Below, in pieces: positions 57,602 to 64,000 of a DNA stretch of 64,000 nucleotides. The position numbers and the translations under genes were made by a program. The stretch covers positions 5,332,001-5,396,000 of the forward strand of contig JAPYXD010000553.1 in assembly GCA_030998225.1 (NCBI GenBank), written 5' to 3'. Numbering within the stretch: position 1 is the first letter of the stretch; each line of letters opens with the position of its first letter. The stretch is from Diplolepis rosae (taxonomy: Eukaryota; Arthropoda; Insecta; Hymenoptera; Diplolepididae). The notes beneath the pieces were generated by a model. It had not been told where the DNA came from. It saw only the letters and a list, made by a program, of their open reading frames with translations, and did not search any database.

Positions 57602-58376
57602 CACATACGCCAGGGCATCCAACATTCTGGCTGTGGGTCGTATACTATTTTTCTTGATCTCCAGCCGAAAGTTTTTTTTTTTTTGCAAAAGTCGGGGCGG
57701 GCATTAGAAACTTTAAAATAAAATTCAATCATACAATAACTGCAAAAAAAAATGAAAATCAAAATTTTTTAAAAAATTAACAAATACCAGAGGAAATTTA
57801 TTCTTGGATAACAATATTAATATTGATCAACAGTAACTTTAACATCACACATCCAGTAATACTAATCTTATTACAATAATTATTATTACTTTTATTAATA
57901 TAATTATTAATATAATATAAACCGTGTACATAAATTTTTTGTTTGTCTTTTTAAGAGTTACTCTTTCGTGCAATTGCATGAAGTCACATTAAATTAAATT
58001 AAACAAACGAATTATACGATGAATTTAGCGACATTACTCAGCCGAAGAAAACAAAAAAAGACCACAAAAGTCGTTCTTTCTGGAGTGAAATGCGGCCGGG
58101 AGGACCGTATTTTCGGCTAGGAGATCAAGAAAATGAGTTTTCCGGATTCCGTTCTACTTTCTTATATTTTAACAATCTTCTGTAAAAATATGTTCATACA
58201 TCTTTGCATTATTTCGAATGTCCTATTGAGTAAAAAGTTTCTATCAGAAATGGAATTTATGGATCAAATCGTAAAGATCAATTTCTATAATTTTAATAAA
58301 TAAACTATAAATATCTTATGTAAATAAATGATATAATATTTGTTTTCCCCATTTGATGAGGATGGCGGATTTCTGA
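57602..58376. repeat. 775-bp direct duplication, copy 1
   Basis: CACATACGCCAGGGCATCCA through GATGGCGGATTTCTGA is repeated at 59830-60604. I saw one base difference (a T/A change in an A/T run near 57770). It contains an inner element with TIRs at about 57652 (CTTGATCTCCAGCCGAAA) and 58130 (complement CTTGATCTCCTAGCCGAAAA). The minus frame across it is carried by both copies and is not a supported gene. Confidence 0.95.
57652..58130. mobile_element. MITE with CTTGATCTCC termini inside the duplication
   Basis: Inverted ends CTTGATCTCC(T)AGCCGAAA bound an AT-rich interior with no frame. A second copy lies at about 59880-60358 because the whole 775-bp block is doubled. Confidence 0.7.
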
Positions 58377-59745
58377 TTAATAAAATTACTACAACTCAAT
58401 GCAATTCTCTTTATCCTTTAAAGAGAATAAATCGTTCTACAAGAAAGGTATTGAAAGGTTGCGCTGGACTGATTGTGTTGCTTTTGAAGGAGACTATGTT
58501 GATGAATAAAGTCGAGTTTTGCCAAGAAAATGTGTTTTCCCTAGTTAGTCCCGGGACTTATTGATCCACGTGTTAATACACTTCGTATGCACATTCTCTG
58601 TGGCCGAAATCACAATGGGGTGAGAGGTAATAGATTGTATATTACAAACTAAAATTTCGTGGCTTTGATGGCCATACTTTTGTATCTTAGTCGTATATTA
58701 CAGTTGGATATTTTTGTTGAGAGAAATTGCAATGTCAATGATTAAGCTAAATAATTCACTCTGAAAGATACCTGTCGTAATAGGCAAGATTCTGGTCATC
58801 ATCCGTTGCTCACAGACAATATACTTAATCCTAATGCCTCAAAAGGACATATATCTTTTTTTAAGTTACAAACCCATCCAAAATAAGTCTTACAAATTGC
58901 TAACATAAAATTATATCGTTTCGCTTTAACACAATTTTTATAGTTTTTGGAATTACAAGATAGTTTTTGGTTGCCATTTCATGATATAATGTTTTAGACT
59001 AAATTGCAGCATATCGTGTTGCTTTAACTTTATTTTTATTGTTGACGAAATTGTGTTTGCTTGTTAATTTATATCCATGCAAAATAAGACATCGAGTTAG
59101 AAATTGGCGAAATAAAGAAAAAGGTACTAGGAAAGGATTATCAACTTTTACATTTTTTTAGTTACAAGAGGAATACTTTAGAAAGAATTTCTTACTTGCT
59201 AATGAAAATCTAAGAGTTGACAGGCTTTACCTAATTCTCCATACTTTAATTTTGCAAACTGTCAGCTACATTATTTACTTTTAATAAACATAAATTTACA
59301 AAGAAAATCAATTCGATAAGGTAGATATCGGGTAACGAATAAATTGTCTAAGACCATAATTTTTCAGACGGAAGTGCAGCTTGCTAAATGAAAATAGTTT
59401 TTTCTTTATTCGATATGAGATAATTTTGAAAAAAAATCTCCTTTCAAATTACATATGCATTTGAGGTTTGCTCTGGAAATTTATGACACAAAATTATGTT
59501 GCTTTGCTTCAATTTTATTTTTATTCGTGACAAAAGCAAAAGTAAACATACTTTTATACTTTTATATACTTTTATAAAGAAATGGGACTGTATATCATTC
59601 ACTATTTTTTGGCCAACATTTCATCAACTTTATTTTCATCATTGCATTTTTATCGATGCACTACTATAGATAAACTTGATCTTTCTGCCATGTCGGAATT
59701 AGGCTCCTTTGCAGGTCTTTACTCTACTTCCTTTTGTGAGCTTAA
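58377..59745. other. spacer between the duplicated segments
   Basis: This AT-rich spacer has no supported gene. The small frame at 58340-58564 starts inside copy 1 and has no known motif. Confidence 0.4.
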
Positions 59746-59875
59746 TAGTATATTACGACCCTAGGCCAGTAAGTTTGAGTTCCTGGCGTATGTGTTATAA
59801 ATTCCGAGGCGAAGCCGAGGCATTCATATCACATACGCCAGGGCATCCAACATTCTGGCTGTGGGTCGTATACTA
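59746..59875. mobile_element. 130-bp foldback related to the TAA-flanked MITE family
   Basis: It begins TAGTATATTACGACCCTAGG and ends GGGTCGTATACTA. CTGGCGTATGTG and CACATACGCCAG form inner arms around GAGGCGAAGCCGAGGC, a word also seen in the larger family members. The left flank is TAA but the right is TTT. Its right arm (59830-59875) lies inside the 775-bp duplication; the left arm does not. Confidence 0.75.
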
Positions 59876-60604
59876 TTTTTCTTGATCTCCAGCCGAAAGT
59901 TTTTTTTTTTTTGCAAAAGTCGGGGCGGGCATTAGAAACTTTAAAATAAAATTCAATCATACAATAACTGCAAAAAAAAATGAAAATCAAAATTTTTTTA
60001 AAAATTAACAAATACCAGAGGAAATTTATTCTTGGATAACAATATTAATATTGATCAACAGTAACTTTAACATCACACATCCAGTAATACTAATCTTATT
60101 ACAATAATTATTATTACTTTTATTAATATAATTATTAATATAATATAAACCGTGTACATAAATTTTTTGTTTGTCTTTTTAAGAGTTACTCTTTCGTGCA
60201 ATTGCATGAAGTCACATTAAATTAAATTAAACAAACGAATTATACGATGAATTTAGCGACATTACTCAGCCGAAGAAAACAAAAAAAGACCACAAAAGTC
60301 GTTCTTTCTGGAGTGAAATGCGGCCGGGAGGACCGTATTTTCGGCTAGGAGATCAAGAAAATGAGTTTTCCGGATTCCGTTCTACTTTCTTATATTTTAA
60401 CAATCTTCTGTAAAAATATGTTCATACATCTTTGCATTATTTCGAATGTCCTATTGAGTAAAAAGTTTCTATCAGAAATGGAATTTATGGATCAAATCGT
60501 AAAGATCAATTTCTATAATTTTAATAAATAAACTATAAATATCTTATGTAAATAAATGATATAATATTTGTTTTCCCCATTTGATGAGGATGGCGGATTT
60601 CTGA
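59830..60604. repeat. 775-bp direct duplication, copy 2
   Basis: This is the same 775 bp as 57602-58376, in the same orientation, 2228 bp further on. Its left edge is in the loop of the foldback at 59746-59875 and its right edge is at TTTCTGA. Confidence 0.95.
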
Positions 60605-62053
60605 ACTTTGTAGTTCATCTGCGTAGCCTGATAATGTAATATAATTCCCTTTCCTTCCTTTTTTTTCTTTCCAATAACAAAAGTAGTTATTTTTCGTCTT
60701 TTCTCTTAACTGGGACTTTTGTATATTTATAACATTTTCCTCCATGTAAGAAAGTTTTTTTTCATTTCTCTCTAATTCTTTCCCAACAGCAACCTCCTTC
60801 CCAGAAAGAGATGCAAATTTTTTAAATTCTATCTGTGCTCGAAAACACAAAATCAGGTTTCAAGATTCTATAACTGTAATAAATAAACTGTGCAAATTGA
60901 TTTACTGCTTTTTTTCTCTGTATTCTGAAAATCAATTGAAATCATAATCTTTATTCGCCCATTTTGACTTTTGAATGCTGCTTCCTACGTTTTTAAAGTG
61001 CCATTTGTACTACGGAAACGAGTAACATAATTTCCTAAAGCGCTAATATAGACAAAAGCATATGACAAGGAACGTATTTTGCATCTTATTTCTTTCCACC
61101 TAAATTTATAACCTTTTTAGTGTTACCTCGTTTGAGTATTTTACATAAAGAAAATTTTAATTCTACCTATATTTAAGACTAGAAAAGGATTCTCATTGTG
61201 CTTTCTGCAATATATGAAATAAATTACAAGCTACAAGACTGTAACAAACTAAGCTTTCCATAAATGTTTCCACTGTACCAATATGGTACGGAATCCCAAA
61301 AGAAGAATCTTCTACCTAAAATGAATGCAGGTGAATCCTAGAAATTCAATGACATCAGTTGCGCTCGAAAGATAAATTATACAGGACGGGCGATCGTAAG
61401 AGAGTCCGTTAACAATCGTGTTAGGGTTTGCGCATATTATGCCTACCTTTGTAACTCGACATAAAAAAAAAAACTGACATGAAAATTTCTCGATTATTGC
61501 GAACGAAAGAGCGACTCAAAAACTATCAATTGGTGTAAGAAACTGAAAGCTGATTTTTCTGGGATAGGTCCCTTTCTTCGCGGACGGTCACATCTGATGG
61601 CATATCAAAAATGAACTGTTTAATAACTACTAAATCCAATAAAAACATTAGTTATGGATTGACAAAAGCTCATTAATTTGAACGTTAAACTGTTTTCAGA
61701 CCAATCACTGGTAAAGGAACCCGTAAAGTAATATTTTGTAGCATAGCTTCATCCGGATGCATGTTGCAAAAGGATCTTACTAAGTCATTTTCGAGTTGGA
61801 TTGATGACTCTTCCTGCATCGTGCATATTTATAAAATTTGTTTCCTTTATAATTATCATTTGCTTTATACATACTTCCAAGTAAGAATTGATGATTGTAT
61901 CACTAAATTATTTTCTATTCATGTCCAACATAATAAATTATGATGTTTGAAAATTTGAAGTCAGAAATTATTTAAAAAGTGCCTTTTTCAGCGTTAAGAT
62001 CATTGAAAATAATAAAGATTATTGTATTTCCGAATTGGAGCTGATAGCAAGGG
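60605..62053. other. no gene seen
   Basis: The minus frame at 60533-60850 contains SLSGKEVAVGKELERNEKKL, a charged, possibly coiled-coil stretch, but part of it lies in the duplicated repeat and I do not recognise it. No other features are supported. Confidence 0.4.
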
Positions 62054-63110
62054 TACGTATTGATTTGTCCATAGTTTCAGTTTACCGCAATCTCAATTGA
62101 CCAAAAAAATCGCCAAAACATACTATAAGTCGCCGAATGAATTCATTGAGTAATATTGGGTTGGCAACAAAGTCATTCTTTTTTTTTCATGATTTTCAAA
62201 GCAAGTTTATTAATATAAATGACAAACATTAATTAATTATGTATTGAACATTTTGTTCGATGACCTTTTGCCATCTTTCAGTCAGCTTCATAATTCCGCT
62301 TTCGTAGAAAGTTTGGTTCTTAGAGGCAAAAAACTGAATCAACTCATTTTTGACAGCCTCATTTGAATCGAATGTTCTTCTTTTCAAATGGTTTTGATGT
62401 GAACGGAATAAAGGATAATGGGATGGTGCAAGGTCAGGACTATACGGTGGACGAGGCATCACTTCCCAGCCTAACTCCAATAATTTTTTGCGAGTGACCA
62501 AAGACGTATGTGGTCTGGCGTTATCTTGCTGGAAGATGACGCATTTACGAGTTGCTACTCTGAAAAAATTTCGGTGCACCGGTTGCACCACCTACAGTAT
62601 ACCGGCTGCACTGCATATTCGGACCAACCGTTGCACAGATTTCGGGCGTAAAGATGCGCGAAAGTAAGGGGCAAATGTTGTCCCTTATGTGCACGGTGTG
62701 CCCACTCCCATGTATTTTGAAGGGGTACTTACAGATTTTGGCGGGGCGAATGAATTTATATCAGCGACATCTAGGGGACGTAGCAGGAACTAGATTGCAC
62801 GAAAACTACCCATCATAAAGTATAATATGACGAAAATGATCGTCAGGATTCTCCATTTCAAAAAAATGCAAAACATTAAATAAACAACAAAACTTGAAAC
62901 TTTTTTTTTACTAAATAATCTATGAAACGTCAGCTGTCAAATACCATATAAGGTCTGAAGTTTGCAATAGAGAAGAACGACCTCGAACGAACAAAGCCAT
63001 CTAGCGGAAAAAAGGGAAATGACTTTGTTGCCAACCCAATAGTTAGTTTTATTGATTTTGTGGTCAATTAAGATTGTGATAAACTGAAACAATGAACAAA
63101 TCAATATGTA
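62054..63110. repeat. inverted repeat interrupted by a mariner
   Basis: TACGTATTGATTTGTCCATA, with GTTTCAGTTTACCGCAATCT (62054-62115), is inverted at 63048-63110. Without the mariner at 62156-63039 the two arms would be about 100 bp apart, a typical foldback MITE. Confidence 0.8.
62156..63039 (-). mobile_element. mariner element, N-terminal part deleted
   Basis: TTGGGTTGGCAACAAAGTCA and its complement are at the ends, flanked by TA (62154-62155 and 63040-63041). The minus frame (62229-62591) has IFQQDNARPHTS with the second catalytic Asp, then YSPDLAPSHYPLFRS with the third, and ERWQKVIEQN near the C-terminus. The DNA-binding domain and first Asp are missing. About 200 GC-rich bases (62568-62780) do not look like mariner and may be a further insertion. 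Confidence 0.9.
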
Positions 63111-63284
63111 CCGATAGTAAGTTCAAGGTAATATTATAAGCAGTATTTTTGTTCAAAACCATATGACATTAGCTTTCTGATATTTTATTTTTAGGAAATC
63201 CGCTCACGTATGGTAGACCATCGCTTCCGTGCTTCAAAAAAACGGTCAGAACCAGTAATAAACAGATTAAATGTTGCTTCCTAC

Positions 63285-64000
63285 ATACACGACCCTGATC
63301 AGATTGTATCCGGTTTTTGTCACCTGTTTATACTCGGTACTTACCCGGTATGTATCTAGGTCCTCAAGATTCTACTACCTAGTTCCTACATGGTTCTTAT
63401 CCGAGTCCTTCAAGGAGAGGCACCACCGAAATTGTAACCTATTAAAATTGAAATCACTAGAGTCCTTCATCGTTTTTATAGGGGGAGGAGTAGGAGTAAG
63501 AATAAGGGCGAAATCGTAGACCGAGCTGAAAGCGATACCGAAAGAGGCGTTCTACCAATGCTTCTCAGACTAGAAGCTACGCTAGAATACACAGTACGAC
63601 AAATAAGTTCCGATACTCGAACCATATTTGAGTAATTAGTAGTGCCATCTATGTATTCAGACTGGCGTTTGAAAGCTGTGACATTCCTCTTTCTGGCAAT
63701 GCCAATTGTGCTTCAATCAGTTGATAAATAGCAAAGTTATGACAGTTCTCCCAAAACGACTTTTTTGTCGATGTTGAAATACCAACATTCTGGTCTCTTT
63801 ACTCTCCCTATTTGGCGCCCTTTTCCTTATTCCCCCCATTCATTTTAGTGTAACCTGCGCTCTAGGTTACACAATATAGAATTTCCGGTTTTATTTACCG
63901 GATAGAAACTGGGTAGAATATTTTTATAACTTGTTTTTTGTAGCCATTGCCCGAATAAAGACCGGGTAGGATCCGAATACATTTCTAAAATTTGGAACTG
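63285..64000. mobile_element. palindromic-word element, core CCCGGT, runs off the end
   Basis: Left array: TCCGGT, ACCTGT, CTCGGT, CCCGGT, CTAGGT, CCTAGT, CATGGT and CCGAGT start at 63309, 63322, 63333, 63344, 63356, 63378, 63389 and 63401, steps of 11-13 or 22. A second array at about 63885-63985 has CCGGTTTTATTTACCGG, CTGGGTAGAATA and CCGGGTAGGATCCG. The middle has no supported gene. The right terminus is outside the window. Confidence 0.6.

Noticed and set aside
57454..57762. Minus-strand frame of about 100 residues
   Set aside because: Most of it lies in the duplicated MITE block and recurs at 59829-60011; composition is low-complexity.
57602..58376. Helitron, because the block ends in CTGA
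   Set aside because: No 3' hairpin before the end, no A/T insertion site in both copies, and no TC start in the right place.
57602..60604. 775-bp direct repeats as LTRs of a retrotransposon
   Set aside because: The repeats lack TG...CA ends, the 1.45-kb interior has no gag or pol, and the left edge lies in a foldback loop.

Overview
The window looks like AT-rich nuclear DNA from an insect or other arthropod. The evidence is a spliced host gene with introns of up to 13.7 kb and many mariner/Tc1 copies, an R1-type LINE, THAP/P-like and hAT transposons and several palindromic miniature elements. A parasitoid or other hymenopteran is possible, but the sequence alone does not prove an order. I saw no rRNA, tRNA, CRISPR array or bacterial operon.

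I can support one complete host gene. It is an ATG4 autophagy cysteine protease on the + strand, with nine exons between 24770 and 56950. The spliced frame is continuous for 386 codons. It has Cys73, Asp262 and His264 of the catalytic triad and a C-terminal LC3-interacting motif. Introns 3 (12.5 kb) and 4 (13.7 kb) hold most of the transposon remains. Intron 5 appears to use a GC donor.

Layout. 113-5676 is a 5.5-kb palindrome with a THAP-like exon in its loop; two later insertions in its right arm can be dated against the empty left arm. 6600-15600 holds THAP/P-element-like pieces, a decayed three-exon SAP-like gene, palindromic MITEs and a deleted Tc1/mariner. 16195-18066 is a hAT element with a perfect 8-bp target duplication, split by a TAA-flanked MITE. 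19500-23260 holds inverted repeats, another MITE, a mariner fragment and a copy of an arthropod repetitive gene. Intron 3 holds a mariner, a second copy of that gene, a DDE transposase, an R1 LINE, tandem repeats, an LTR-element gag remnant and a Tc1/mariner. Intron 4 holds mariner fragments, a long inverted-repeat element, a 2.2-kb transposon with about 200-bp terminal repeats, a TTAA-flanked element and a THAP transposon. Past ATG4 come a nearly identical 775-bp direct duplication, a small foldback, a mariner inside an inverted repeat, and an element running off the end.

The most unusual pattern is a set of short elements packed with degenerate palindromic words spaced 11-12 bp apart. The word differs from element to element: GGATCC, CTCGAG, GATATC, AGGCCT, CCCGGT, and TACGTA near the ends of the hAT. 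Several share a terminus like CCCTATTGAAAA. They look like arrays of protein-binding sites with one overall design and different recognition words. Function here is inference.
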